Assembly (NCBI GenBank): GCA_030828385.1
Contig: JAURCS010000022.1
Coordinates: 1 to 40,978 of the forward strand
Reading direction: 5' to 3'
Length of the DNA: 40,978 bases
Source: Gammaproteobacteria bacterium
GTDB taxonomy: Bacteria; Pseudomonadota; Gammaproteobacteria; Pseudomonadales; Pseudohongiellaceae
Shown here: in pieces, positions 9,747-17,917 of the stretch
How positions within the stretch are numbered: position 1 is the stretch's first letter
Layout: each line of letters opens with the position of its first letter
The notes under the pieces: generated by a model
Seen by the model: the letters and a program-made list of their open reading frames with translations, nothing else
Told to the model about the DNA's origin: nothing
Databases searched by the model: none
Translations under genes and position numbers: made by a program

Positions 9747-11408
9747 ATGACACCAACATCCATGCAGGTATTTTTCAAGATGAAATTAAGTAGAGCCCTG
9801 ATTCCAGCCCTTTTGTTGTCACTTTTCCTTGTTTCTTGTGGCGGTGGTAGTAATGAATCGCGGGTGATAACGGGTAATCAGCAAGGCGTTCTTCATTTAG
9901 GTAACGGCACTGAGCCACAAGGCATTGACCCCCATATTGTTACCGGTGTTCCGGAACATCATATTATCGGCGCTCTGTTCGAGGGGCTGGTCACAAAAAA
10001 CCCCTATACCCTGGAACCAGAGCCTGGTGTAGCCGAAAGCTGGGAAATTAGTGAAGACGGCAGAGTCTATACTTTTCAGCTTAGGGATAATGCCCGTTGG
10101 AGTAATGGCGACCCGGTAGTCGCAGAAGATTTCCGCTGGTCATGGGAGCGAGCCTTAACCCCTGAACTTGGCAGTCTTTATAATTACATGTTTTTTCCGA
10201 TTCTTAATGCGGAAGGCTTTGCTACCGGGGCCATTGATGATTTTAGTGAAGTAGGGGTGAAGGTACTGGGTGAGCGCACTCTGGAAGTTACATTACGCGA
10301 GCCTACTCCCTTCCTGTTACAACTATTTGATCACTACAGTACTTATCCTGTACATCCGCCAACGGTTCTTGCTTTCGGTTCACCCAGTGACCGTTTTTCG
10401 CAATGGTCCCGAGAAGGCAATATCGTGACCAATGGTGCATTCACACTCACAGAATGGCAGGTTAATTCCCATATCAGAGTGGAAAAGTCGCCTTACTACT
10501 GGGATGCTGACGAAGTTAAACTGAATGCCATCGTTTTTTATCCCACCGAAAACATTGTGACAGAAGAAAGAATGTTTCGTGACGAACAGATCCATTTCAC
10601 CAATGAAGTGGCGCTGGACAAAGTGCCTGTTTATCGCAGTGAGCAGCCTGAACTGCTTCAGATTGCCCCATATCTTGGGACCTATTACTATTTGATCAAC
10701 ACGACGCGGGAGCCGTTTGATGATGTACGGGTGCGCAAAGCACTTTCCATGGCTATTGACCGCGACCTATTGGTGGAAACCATCCTGGAAAACCTTTATC
10801 TGCCTTCCTATGCTCTGGTTCCACCCGGCACTCTTGGGTATGAACCTCCAGAAACATTTACCTATGATCCGGAACAGGCGAGACAACTTCTAGCTGAAGC
10901 AGGCTATCCCGGTGGCGAAAACTTTCCATCTTTTGATATTTTGTATAACACTCAGGAGAACCATCAGAAAATTGCCGTGGCTATTCAGCAAATGTGGATG
11001 GAAACTCTTGGCGTTAGTGCAACGCCGATGAACCAGGAGTGGAAGGTCTATCTTGATTCAACGGATAACTTTAATTATTCAATTTCCAGGCGTGGCTGGA
11101 TTGGCGATTACGTTGATCCCAATACCTTCCTCGATATGATGATTACAGATGGCGGAAATAACAAAACAGGCTTCAGTGACTCCCGTTACGATCAACTGAT
11201 CCTGCGGGATGCACCGGCCACGCTTGATCAGCAAGAGCGTTTTAAACTCTATCAGGAAGCTGAAACTATTTTGATGAATGCCATGCCCATTATTCCCATC
11301 TACACCTATCAGAGTAAACATCTGAAACATCCCAGTCTTAAAGGCATGCCGCCCAACATTATGGATTATTACAACTGGAAGTATGTCTATCTTGACGCTT
11401 CCCAATAG
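9747..11408 (+). CDS. oppA: Oligopeptide ABC transporter substrate-binding lipoprotein (OppA-like)
   Basis: This is the receptor that captures peptides in the periplasm and delivers them to the OppB/OppC channel. It is an SBP_bac_5 family protein: N-terminal GNGTEPQGIDPH, then LFEGLVTKNPYTLEPEPGVAESWEISEDGRVYTF in part, then VRKALSMAIDRD. The signal peptide ends in the lipobox LVSC, so the mature protein is a lipoprotein beginning CGGGSN. The first ATG (9747) puts the cysteine at residue 31. An inner ATG at 9780 gives a more usual signal, MKLSRALIPALL, with the cysteine at residue 20. Neither has a strong ribosome binding site, so the start is open. It is the first gene of a four-gene transporter operon. 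The exact peptide preference cannot be read from the sequence. Confidence 0.9.
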   Translation: MTPTSMQVFFKMKLSRALIPALLLSLFLVSCGGGSNESRVITGNQQGVLHLGNGTEPQGIDPHIVTGVPEHHIIGALFEGLVTKNPYTLEPEPGVAESWEISEDGRVYTFQLRDNARWSNGDPVVAEDFRWSWERALTPELGSLYNYMFFPILNAEGFATGAIDDFSEVGVKVLGERTLEVTLREPTPFLLQLFDHYSTYPVHPPTVLAFGSPSDRFSQWSREGNIVTNGAFTLTEWQVNSHIRVEKSPYYWDADEVKLNAIVFYPTENIVTEERMFRDEQIHFTNEVALDKVPVYRSEQPELLQIAPYLGTYYYLINTTREPFDDVRVRKALSMAIDRDLLVETILENLYLPSYALVPPGTLGYEPPETFTYDPEQARQLLAEAGYPGGENFPSFDILYNTQENHQKIAVAIQQMWMETLGVSATPMNQEWKVYLDSTDNFNYSISRRGWIGDYVDPNTFLDMMITDGGNNKTGFSDSRYDQLILRDAPATLDQQERFKLYQEAETILMNAMPIIPIYTYQSKHLKHPSLKGMPPNIMDYYNWKYVYLDASQ

Positions 11409-11423
11409 AACAGGCTGAGCTTT

Positions 11424-12353
11424 ATGTGGCGTTTTATTGGGCTTCGTAGTTTACAGGCAATACCGGTCATTTTAGCCGTCATTACGGTAACGTTTTTTTT
11501 GGTTCGCGCTGCGCCCGGCGGCCCGTTCTCAAGTGAAAAAGCGGTATCACCCCAGGTACAGGCTGCTCTGGAAGCCCAGTACCGCCTTGATCAGCCTGCG
11601 CTACAACAGTATATTTCTTATCTTACTGACCTGGTTCAGGGAAATATGGGGCCGTCCTTTTATTACCCGGGACGCAGCGTCGACGAGCTTATTTTTCAAG
11701 GGTTGCCCATTACTGCAGAACTTGGACTATATGCCTTGTTGATCGCGGTCATTATCGGCAGCTTCGCAGGCGTCATTGCGGCCCTTAAACCCAATACCAT
11801 GCAGGATTATGTTCCCATGAGCATCGCCATGGTAGGGATCTGCATGCCTTCATTTCTGCTGGGGCCAGTACTGGTGCTGGTATTCGGCATTATGCTGGAC
11901 TGGCTGCCTGTCTCAGGCTGGGGGAATTCCTATGGAGACAAGGTGTTACCCAGTATTACGCTCGGCGCGATGTATGCCGCCTATATCGCCCGTCTTAGTC
12001 GTTCGGGCATGCTAGAAGTCATGTCGCAGGATTATCTGCGTACCGCAAGAGCAAAAGGCTTGCCGGAATACGTGGTTATTCTCAAGCATGCCTTAAGGGG
12101 AGGGCTGTTGCCGGTTATCAGCTATCTGGGGCCGGCATTTGCGGCGCTGCTTAGTGGCTCGTTTGTGGTAGAAACCATTTTCCAGATTCCCGGCCTCGGT
12201 AGATTTTATGTGCAGGCAGCGTTTAATCGGGATTATACGATGATCCTTGGTACCACGGTTTTCCTGTCCACGCTGATTGTAGTGTTTAATTTATTGTCAG
12301 ATATTGCGGCTGCCTGGGTTAACCCCAGATTGCGTTACCAATTTAAAAAATAA
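11424..12353 (+). CDS. oppB: Oligopeptide ABC transporter permease OppB
   Basis: This inner-membrane permease forms half of the peptide channel. The 309-aa protein begins with the typical MWRFIGLRSLQAIPVILAVITVTFFLVRAAPGGPF, in which the first membrane helix leads into the family's periplasmic segment. About six membrane segments follow. The cytoplasmic ATPase-docking (EAA) loop is at about residues 205-225, around DYLRTARAKGLPEYVVILKH. The length matches OppB (306 aa) rather than the longer YejB type. The gene lies 15 bp after oppA, and its stop codon shares one base with the start of oppC, indicating translational coupling. Confidence 0.94.
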   Translation: MWRFIGLRSLQAIPVILAVITVTFFLVRAAPGGPFSSEKAVSPQVQAALEAQYRLDQPALQQYISYLTDLVQGNMGPSFYYPGRSVDELIFQGLPITAELGLYALLIAVIIGSFAGVIAALKPNTMQDYVPMSIAMVGICMPSFLLGPVLVLVFGIMLDWLPVSGWGNSYGDKVLPSITLGAMYAAYIARLSRSGMLEVMSQDYLRTARAKGLPEYVVILKHALRGGLLPVISYLGPAFAALLSGSFVVETIFQIPGLGRFYVQAAFNRDYTMILGTTVFLSTLIVVFNLLSDIAAAWVNPRLRYQFKK

Positions 12354-13246
12354 TGACTTCAAGAATAACATCTCAGGTACTTGATCAAGACATCCCCAAG
12401 GGCACATCGCTTTGGGAAGATGCACTTGTACGCTTGCGTAAAAACAGACTCTCCATGATTGGTCTGGGGTTCCTGGTGTTCATAATGATTGTTTGTCTTC
12501 TCACACCATGGATAGCCCCTTATGGATACGAAGAACAAAATCTTCGGCTTGGTGCCATTCCGCCCTCGATGCAACACTGGTTGGGGACTGACACGTTTGG
12601 CAGAGACATGTTAACCAGGATTATGTATGGCGGTAGAGTCTCATTATTAGTGGGCTTTATAGCGACGTCTGTTGCTCTGCTTATTGGCGTCACTTATGGT
12701 GCTATCGCTGGTTATGCCGGAGGGAAAACTGATGCCTTCATGATGCGCCTGGTAGACATCCTTTACGCTCTGCCTTTTATGATCTTCATTATTCTTCTGA
12801 TGGTGGTATTTGGACGAAATCTGTTATTGCTGTTCCTGGCGATCGGTGCGGTTGAGTGGCTGGTCATGGCGCGAATTGTCCGCGGTCAGATTCAAAGTCT
12901 CAGGCAACAGGAATATGTAGAGGCTGCGATCTCACTGGGGCTGTCGCCAGCCACCATCATCATGAAGCACCTGATTCCCAATGCGCTCGGCCCGGTCATT
13001 GTCTACACCACGCTGACCATTCCCAATGTGATGCTGCTGGAAGCCTTTTTAAGCTTCCTTGGCCTGGGTATACAGCCGCCAGAATCCTCCTGGGGACTGC
13101 TTATCTCCTATGGGGTGGAAACCATGGAGGAATACCCCTGGTTGCTTATATTCCCCGGATTGACACTAACCACTACATTATTTGCCCTTAATTTTCTTGG
13201 CGACGGACTGCGTGACGCCCTCGACCCGAAAGCTTCAAGAGATTAG
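12353..13246 (+). CDS. oppC: Oligopeptide ABC transporter permease OppC
   Basis: This is the second channel subunit of the peptide importer. The 297-aa product has a cytoplasmic N-terminus, a first membrane helix near residues 34-53 (MIGLGFLVFIMIVCLLTPWI), then the conserved HWLGTDTFGRDMLTRIMYGGR in part. A core of five helices follows, with the EAA loop QEYVEAAISLGLSP. The ATG overlaps the oppB stop in TAATG, and the fused ATPase gene starts 8 bp after it. All features are intact and of normal length. Confidence 0.94.
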   Translation: MTSRITSQVLDQDIPKGTSLWEDALVRLRKNRLSMIGLGFLVFIMIVCLLTPWIAPYGYEEQNLRLGAIPPSMQHWLGTDTFGRDMLTRIMYGGRVSLLVGFIATSVALLIGVTYGAIAGYAGGKTDAFMMRLVDILYALPFMIFIILLMVVFGRNLLLLFLAIGAVEWLVMARIVRGQIQSLRQQEYVEAAISLGLSPATIIMKHLIPNALGPVIVYTTLTIPNVMLLEAFLSFLGLGIQPPESSWGLLISYGVETMEEYPWLLIFPGLTLTTTLFALNFLGDGLRDALDPKASRD

Positions 13247-13254
13247 GCCGTACT

Positions 13255-14874
13255 ATGTCATTACTTCAGGTTCAGGATTTGTCCGTCTACTTCCACACCC
13301 GTAATGGGGTGGTGAAGGCGGTTGACGGCATCAGTTTTAATGTAGAGGCAGGGAAGACCTTCGCCATAATTGGTGAATCAGGCTCCGGAAAGTCCGTTGC
13401 CTGTTATAGCATGCTGGGGCTGATTCCCATGCCGCCTGGCAAGATTGAATCTGGCAAGGTTATGTTTCAGGGGCAGGATTTATTAAAGCTGTCGGAGAAA
13501 GAACTCCGTAAGGTTCGAGGCAAGGGCATTTCCATTATCTTCCAGGATCCCATGACAACCCTGAACCCTTTCCTGAAAATTGGTGACCAGTTAATGGAAC
13601 CACTCAGGCTACACTTTGGTTTGAGCAAGAAAGAGGCCTGGCAAAAAAGTATAGATATCCTGGAAGAAGTCGGCATTAAAAATGCGGCTCAGCGGATGAA
13701 TGCCTGGCCTTTCGAATTTTCTGGCGGCATGCGGCAACGGGTGGTGATTGCCATGGCTCTGGTTACCGAACCCGAAATTATTATCGCCGATGAACCCACC
13801 ACGGCCCTGGATGTTACTGTTCAGGCACAGATACTCCGGCTATTAAAAGAACTGCAAGTGCGCCGCAACATTGGCGTTATTTTTATCAGCCATGATCTTA
13901 GCGTAGTGGCAGATATCGCCGATGAGATCGGCGTCATGCAGTATGGAAAATTCATGGAGGTGGGGGATCGGGATACTGTTTTCAATAACCCGCAGGATGA
14001 TTATACCCGCAGGTTATTGGCGGCTGTACCAGGCACTCAAAAGGAGGCTACCGGGGAATCAAATGCCCCCATGGTAAGCATTAATGAGCTGGTCGTCGAA
14101 TTTCCGGGTGGGAAAAACCAGGACACGGTAGTTGCTGTCAATTCGGTCAGCCTTGATATTAATCGCCATGAAATCCTGGGGCTGGTTGGAGAATCGGGGT
14201 CGGGCAAATCCACTCTCGGCCGCGCAATAACTCGTCTGGTTAACCCGACATCAGGAAAGATCTATTTTAACGACGAGGAAATCAGCCATTATTCTCTGGC
14301 AAGGATGAAGCCCCTGAGACGGCATATGCAGATTATTTTTCAAGACCCCTATGCAAGCCTGAACCCACGCATGACGGTTTATGACACACTGGCTGAGCCG
14401 CTTTTATTGCACCGCATTTGCATGCGCAATGAACTGGAAGGCGAAGTGTTCGCATTGATGGATTCTGTAGGCTTGTCCCGGGAAAGTGTTCTGCGTTATC
14501 CCCATGAATTTTCTGGTGGCCAGCGACAACGTATTGCTATTGGTCGCGCAATTGCCACAAAGCCCGAGTTCATTGTTGCTGATGAACCGGTATCAGCGCT
14601 GGACGTTACTATTCAGGCCCAAATACTTGACCTGCTACTTGAACTGGTTGAGCGCTTTGACCTGACCATGCTGTTTATCTCCCATGACCTTGGGGTGGTG
14701 CGTTATTTGTCTGACCGGATCGTGGTAATGAAAGAGGGCGTGCTGGTTGAAACCGGGTCGGTAAGCGAAGTCTTTGAAACACCGACCCAGGACTATACCC
14801 GAGCCCTGCTTGATGCCATCCCCGGCAAGTCACTGCTTGAGGGGCTTGCTGTACCTTCAAAAAGTCCACTTTAA
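13255..14874 (+). CDS. Fused double ATPase of the peptide ABC transporter (OppD-OppF type)
   Basis: This protein powers peptide import by ATP hydrolysis. It carries two complete ABC domains in one 539-aa chain. The first has Walker A GESGSGKSVA, signature FSGGMRQRV and Walker B IIIADEPTTALD. The second has Walker A GESGSGKSTLG, signature FSGGQRQRI and Walker B FIVADEPVSALD. The linker is at about residues 255-280. Most Opp systems have two genes, oppD and oppF; fused forms are known in Yej-like and GsiA-like transporters. The typical OppD/F C-terminal segment after the first domain is short, so a Cys-ligated iron-sulfur site is not evident. Its last four bases overlap the end of the convergent gloB. 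Confidence 0.93.
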   Translation: MSLLQVQDLSVYFHTRNGVVKAVDGISFNVEAGKTFAIIGESGSGKSVACYSMLGLIPMPPGKIESGKVMFQGQDLLKLSEKELRKVRGKGISIIFQDPMTTLNPFLKIGDQLMEPLRLHFGLSKKEAWQKSIDILEEVGIKNAAQRMNAWPFEFSGGMRQRVVIAMALVTEPEIIIADEPTTALDVTVQAQILRLLKELQVRRNIGVIFISHDLSVVADIADEIGVMQYGKFMEVGDRDTVFNNPQDDYTRRLLAAVPGTQKEATGESNAPMVSINELVVEFPGGKNQDTVVAVNSVSLDINRHEILGLVGESGSGKSTLGRAITRLVNPTSGKIYFNDEEISHYSLARMKPLRRHMQIIFQDPYASLNPRMTVYDTLAEPLLLHRICMRNELEGEVFALMDSVGLSRESVLRYPHEFSGGQRQRIAIGRAIATKPEFIVADEPVSALDVTIQAQILDLLLELVERFDLTMLFISHDLGVVRYLSDRIVVMKEGVLVETGSVSEVFETPTQDYTRALLDAIPGKSLLEGLAVPSKSPL

Positions 14875-15653
14875 AACGAATCTTTCCAGCCCCGTATCAC
14901 GCCAAAAACCTCCTCGGGAGCTTTTAGTTGTCGACCACTGTGCCTGGCCGCTGCGGCAATAATTTCCGCTTCTGCGCAACGCAGGAAAGGATTAGTGTCT
15001 AGTTCTGCTTTTATGCTGGTGGGAACAGTAGGAATATCTCTGTTGCGTTTTTCTTTTTCCTGCGCAATGCGATCGGCCAGCGTTTTATTGTTCGGAGTCA
15101 CCGCTCTGGCAAAACTCAGATTGGCGAGAGTATATTCGTGGGCACAATAAACCAGAGTCTCAGTAGGCAAGCCTGAGAGTTTTTGCAATGACTCGTGCAT
15201 CATCGGGAATGTGCCTTCAAAGACCCTGCCACAGCCTCCGGCAAATAGTGTGTCGCCACAGAACAGCACAGGAGTTTGGTTTTCATCCGATGCACTGAAG
15301 TAGGCGATGTGATCCAGGGTATGACCAGGTATTTCGATTATCTCGAATCTGTGGCCGAGGATATCAATCTGGCTGCCTTGTTTGACCCTATGCGTCACTG
15401 CAGGAATATTTGCTGAATCAGGGCCATAAACCGGCACATTGTAGTTTTCCAGTAACTGGCTAATGCCACCGGTATGATCGCCGTGGTGATGTGTAATAAT
15501 GATCACGGCGAGATTGAGGTTTTGCTCCTTTAAATACTGAAGAACCGGCGCTGCATCGCCCGGATCCACGATACCGCAATCACGACTTCCGGCCTCTCTG
15601 AACAGCCAAAGGTAGTTATCATTAAAAGCCCGAATGGGTGTCACTTCCAGCAT
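14871..15653 (-). CDS. gloB: Hydroxyacylglutathione hydrolase (glyoxalase II)
   Basis: This enzyme hydrolyses S-D-lactoylglutathione to D-lactate and glutathione, the second step of methylglyoxal detoxification in the cytoplasm. It is a metallo-beta-lactamase-fold enzyme with the metal-binding motif THHHGDH at residues 54-60. Later ligands include the histidine in IPGHTLDHIAY, the aspartate in LFCGDTLFAGGCGRVFEG (in part) and the histidine in YCAHEYT. The length of 260 aa is normal. AGGGG lies nine bases before the ATG. It is divergent from the YafS-like gene, as in E. coli, and convergent with the transporter ATPase, sharing the bases TTAA at the two stop codons. Confidence 0.97.
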   Translation of the reverse strand: MLEVTPIRAFNDNYLWLFREAGSRDCGIVDPGDAAPVLQYLKEQNLNLAVIIITHHHGDHTGGISQLLENYNVPVYGPDSANIPAVTHRVKQGSQIDILGHRFEIIEIPGHTLDHIAYFSASDENQTPVLFCGDTLFAGGCGRVFEGTFPMMHESLQKLSGLPTETLVYCAHEYTLANLSFARAVTPNNKTLADRIAQEKEKRNRDIPTVPTSIKAELDTNPFLRCAEAEIIAAAARHSGRQLKAPEEVFGVIRGWKDSF

Positions 15654-15753
15654 GGTATTGCCCCTGTTTTTTTATCATGGTGAAGGCTAATGACGGCACT
15701 GGTTTGCTCGTCAGCACAATGAGACTCAGGTATGATACCCAATTTCAACAATC

Positions 15754-16566
15754 ATGTCGGGCAGCAAAGTGATCTGGAAAAGTAACAGGGAAAATCTCGA
15801 CAGTCCTGGCTTTTATGATGCCATGAGTCAGTGGTATGAAACACCACTTGGCCATCGTCTCCGCGAAGTTGAAATGTCCTTACTCGAGCGCTGCCTGCCG
15901 AGGCGTTTTGGCTATCATCTTCTTCAAATAGGCTGTGCCAACTTCCCAATGTATGAAAATAGTCCCGTCGGGCACAAGTTTTCCATTACCCATAATGACA
16001 ACCTTGCTGGACATGGCATTGCTGCCAGAGGCGAAGCTATTCCACTTACCAGTGAATCAGTGGATGTCGTTCTGCTACACCATGCTCTGGATTACTCTTC
16101 CATTCAGCACCAGTTATTGCGTGAAGTCTCACGAGTTCTTATTGCCGGCGGCCACATTGTCATTGTCGGGTTTAATCCGGTCAGCAGCTGGGGGCTTAGA
16201 ACCCGGTTTCCCGGGGAAAAAGTGCACCCCTGGAATGGCAGGCTTTTAAGTACTTCACGTATTTCAGACTGGTTGAAATTACTGGATTTTCAGATTGAAC
16301 AGATTCGCTATGGCGCTTACACATTGCCGATTAATTCGCCCGCTATTATCAAGTATTCAAGTTTGCTCGCCCCCCTTGCGTCACGGCTGAATTGGCCTAC
16401 CGGCGGGGTTTACATGATCTCTGCAAGAAAGCAGGCCTTACCGCTGACGCCGATTCAAACCTCCTGGCGAGAATTTGCCAATGCGAATGTTGGTATGCCC
16501 ATTGCGGAAAACATTACCCGGGTATCCAGAGATCTGCGGGTGGCCAGTAATGAGGAAAATTCCTGA
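15754..16566 (+). CDS. yafS: YafS-like class I SAM-dependent methyltransferase
   Basis: This is a putative methyltransferase of unknown substrate, a positional match to E. coli yafS in gloB-yafS-rnhA-dnaQ. The Rossmann-type fold is suggested by [12 protein letters not shown] at about residue 50 (motif I region), then [16 protein letters not shown] and a [21 protein letters not shown] segment, which are clear motif II/III equivalents. The usual G-x-G-x-G glycine loop is not conserved: [12 protein letters not shown] stands in its place. Cofactor binding is therefore inferred from the other motifs. The length is 270 aa. The rnhA start lies 8 bp after its stop codon, so the two are almost surely cotranscribed. 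Confidence 0.8.
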   Translation: MSGSKVIWKSNRENLDSPGFYDAMSQWYETPLGHRLREVEMSLLERCLPRRFGYHLLQIGCANFPMYENSPVGHKFSITHNDNLAGHGIAARGEAIPLTSESVDVVLLHHALDYSSIQHQLLREVSRVLIAGGHIVIVGFNPVSSWGLRTRFPGEKVHPWNGRLLSTSRISDWLKLLDFQIEQIRYGAYTLPINSPAIIKYSSLLAPLASRLNWPTGGVYMISARKQALPLTPIQTSWREFANANVGMPIAENITRVSRDLRVASNEENS

Positions 16567-16573
16567 GAAACCC

Positions 16574-17011
16574 ATGGCTGACCCGATCAGGATTTATACA
16601 GATGGTGCTTGCAGAGGTAATCCCGGCCCCGGTGGCTGGGGCGCTGTTCTCATGCATGGCGGTAAGGTCAAGAAACTCCATGGTGGAGAACAGGAAACCA
16701 CAAATAACCGCATGGAATTAACTGCGGTGATCAAGGCGCTGGAATGTATCAAGGGTAACAAGTGGCCCCTGGAAATAACCTCGGACTCAAAATATGTCCT
16801 GCAGGGTATAACTGAATGGATTGAGGGCTGGAAGCGAAAGGGCTGGCGCAGTGCCAGCAAGAAACCGGTCATGAATGTTGATCTCTGGCAGCGCCTGGAC
16901 CAGTTGGTACAGCCCTTTGACATAACCTGGCATTGGGTGAAAGGACATAGTGGTCACCCGGAAAACGAAATGGCTGACCAACTGGCCAATCAGGGCATTG
17001 ATGAGTTGTAA
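16574..17011 (+). CDS. rnhA: Ribonuclease HI
   Basis: RNase HI cuts the RNA strand of RNA-DNA hybrids, removing R-loops and primers. The acidic catalytic set is Asp10 ([14 protein letters not shown]), Glu48 (NNRMEL), Asp71 (TSDSKYV) and Asp135 (ENEMADQLA), with His125 in [12 protein letters not shown]. The start chosen is the ATG at 16574, which gives [11 protein letters not shown] and 145 aa. A longer frame from 16475 overlaps the preceding gene and adds 33 residues with no counterpart in the family. The basic handle [14 protein letters not shown] is present. The C-terminus ends about ten residues before that of the E. coli enzyme (155 aa), which is common. Confidence 0.96.
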   Translation: MADPIRIYTDGACRGNPGPGGWGAVLMHGGKVKKLHGGEQETTNNRMELTAVIKALECIKGNKWPLEITSDSKYVLQGITEWIEGWKRKGWRSASKKPVMNVDLWQRLDQLVQPFDITWHWVKGHSGHPENEMADQLANQGIDEL

Positions 17012-17075
17012 TTGCTCCTCCGCTTTTCGATCAGACGAATAATTAACGGCAGATTACTGGATAACTAACAAACAC

Positions 17076-17783
17076 ATGCGGCAAATTGTACTCGATACCG
17101 AAACTACCGGACTGGATCCAGCTCAGGGACACAAGATTATTGAAATTGGCTGTGTTGAACTGCTCAACAGAAAGCTGACTGGCAATCATTTCCACGTATA
17201 CATTAATCCGCAACGGGAAATTGAGGCAGCAGCGCTTGAAGTTCACGGCATCACAAACCACTTTCTGGCCGATAAGCCTTTATTTGCCGATGTCGCAGAG
17301 AGTTTTATTGAATTTGTCAGTGGTGCAGAACTGGTTATTCATAATGCGCCCTTTGATATTGGCTTTCTGGACCATGAACTTGCCGCCTTGAAAAAAGGCT
17401 ACAAGGCGATGCAGGACTATTGCCAAATTCTGGACTCCCTGCTGATGGCCAGGAAAAAGCATCCTGGGCAGAAGAACAATCTCGATGCTTTGTGCAAGCG
17501 TTATATGGTTGATAATACCCAGCGCGATCTCCATGGCGCCTTGCTTGATGCGGAAATCCTTGCTGATGTCTATTTGATGATGACAGGCGGGCAATCCAGC
17601 TTTTCTCTGGGCTACGAAGAGAGTTCTGAAAAACGCTCTGCACAGCAGCTGAAAAGACTCTCAGCCAAACGCAAACCATTAAAAGTTATTCGCGCAACCG
17701 AGGAAGAGCTTTCAGCACACGAATCCCGTCTCATGGAAATTGACAAAGCAGCGGAAAACGGCTGTGTATGGTTGAAAAATTAA
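17076..17783 (+). CDS. dnaQ: DNA polymerase III epsilon subunit, proofreading 3'-5' exonuclease
   Basis: The epsilon subunit removes misincorporated bases during replication and binds the alpha subunit. The exonuclease domain begins at the N-terminus with ExoI residues Asp7 and Glu9 (VLDTETTGLDP). ExoII lies in IHNAPFDIGFLDHEL, and ExoIII in RDLHGALLDAEILADVYL, with the His-Asp pair. The remainder after about residue 185 is the flexible tail and alpha-binding region. The length is 235 aa, against 243 in E. coli. It follows rnhA on the same strand. In E. coli these two genes are divergent and overlapping, so the orientation here differs. Confidence 0.96.
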   Translation: MRQIVLDTETTGLDPAQGHKIIEIGCVELLNRKLTGNHFHVYINPQREIEAAALEVHGITNHFLADKPLFADVAESFIEFVSGAELVIHNAPFDIGFLDHELAALKKGYKAMQDYCQILDSLLMARKKHPGQKNNLDALCKRYMVDNTQRDLHGALLDAEILADVYLMMTGGQSSFSLGYEESSEKRSAQQLKRLSAKRKPLKVIRATEEELSAHESRLMEIDKAAENGCVWLKN

Positions 17784-17804
17784 TGTTTATGAACCCGGTA
17801 TTTC

Positions 17805-17833
17805 TTGAAGTAGGGCGCTCTCGTGCTTATAAT
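17805..17833 (+). promoter_or_regulatory. Sigma-70 promoter for the ion permease gene
   Basis: TTGAAG at 17805-17810 and a perfect TATAAT at 17828-17833 are 17 bp apart, leaving a leader of about 78 bases before the ATG at 17918. It is one of the best promoter matches in the window. Confidence 0.55.
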
Positions 17834-17917
17834 CTTTGCCTTTGTGACCACAAACAATCGATATACAATCTTTTACAAACCCTTTAATTCCAACCTCTAA
17901 GCCTATAAGGAATCACT

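Noticed and set aside
9747-14874. The peptide transporter as a horizontally acquired island
   Set aside because: No mobile genes, tRNA or repeats flank it, base composition by eye resembles its neighbours, and similar transporters occur at this site in relatives.
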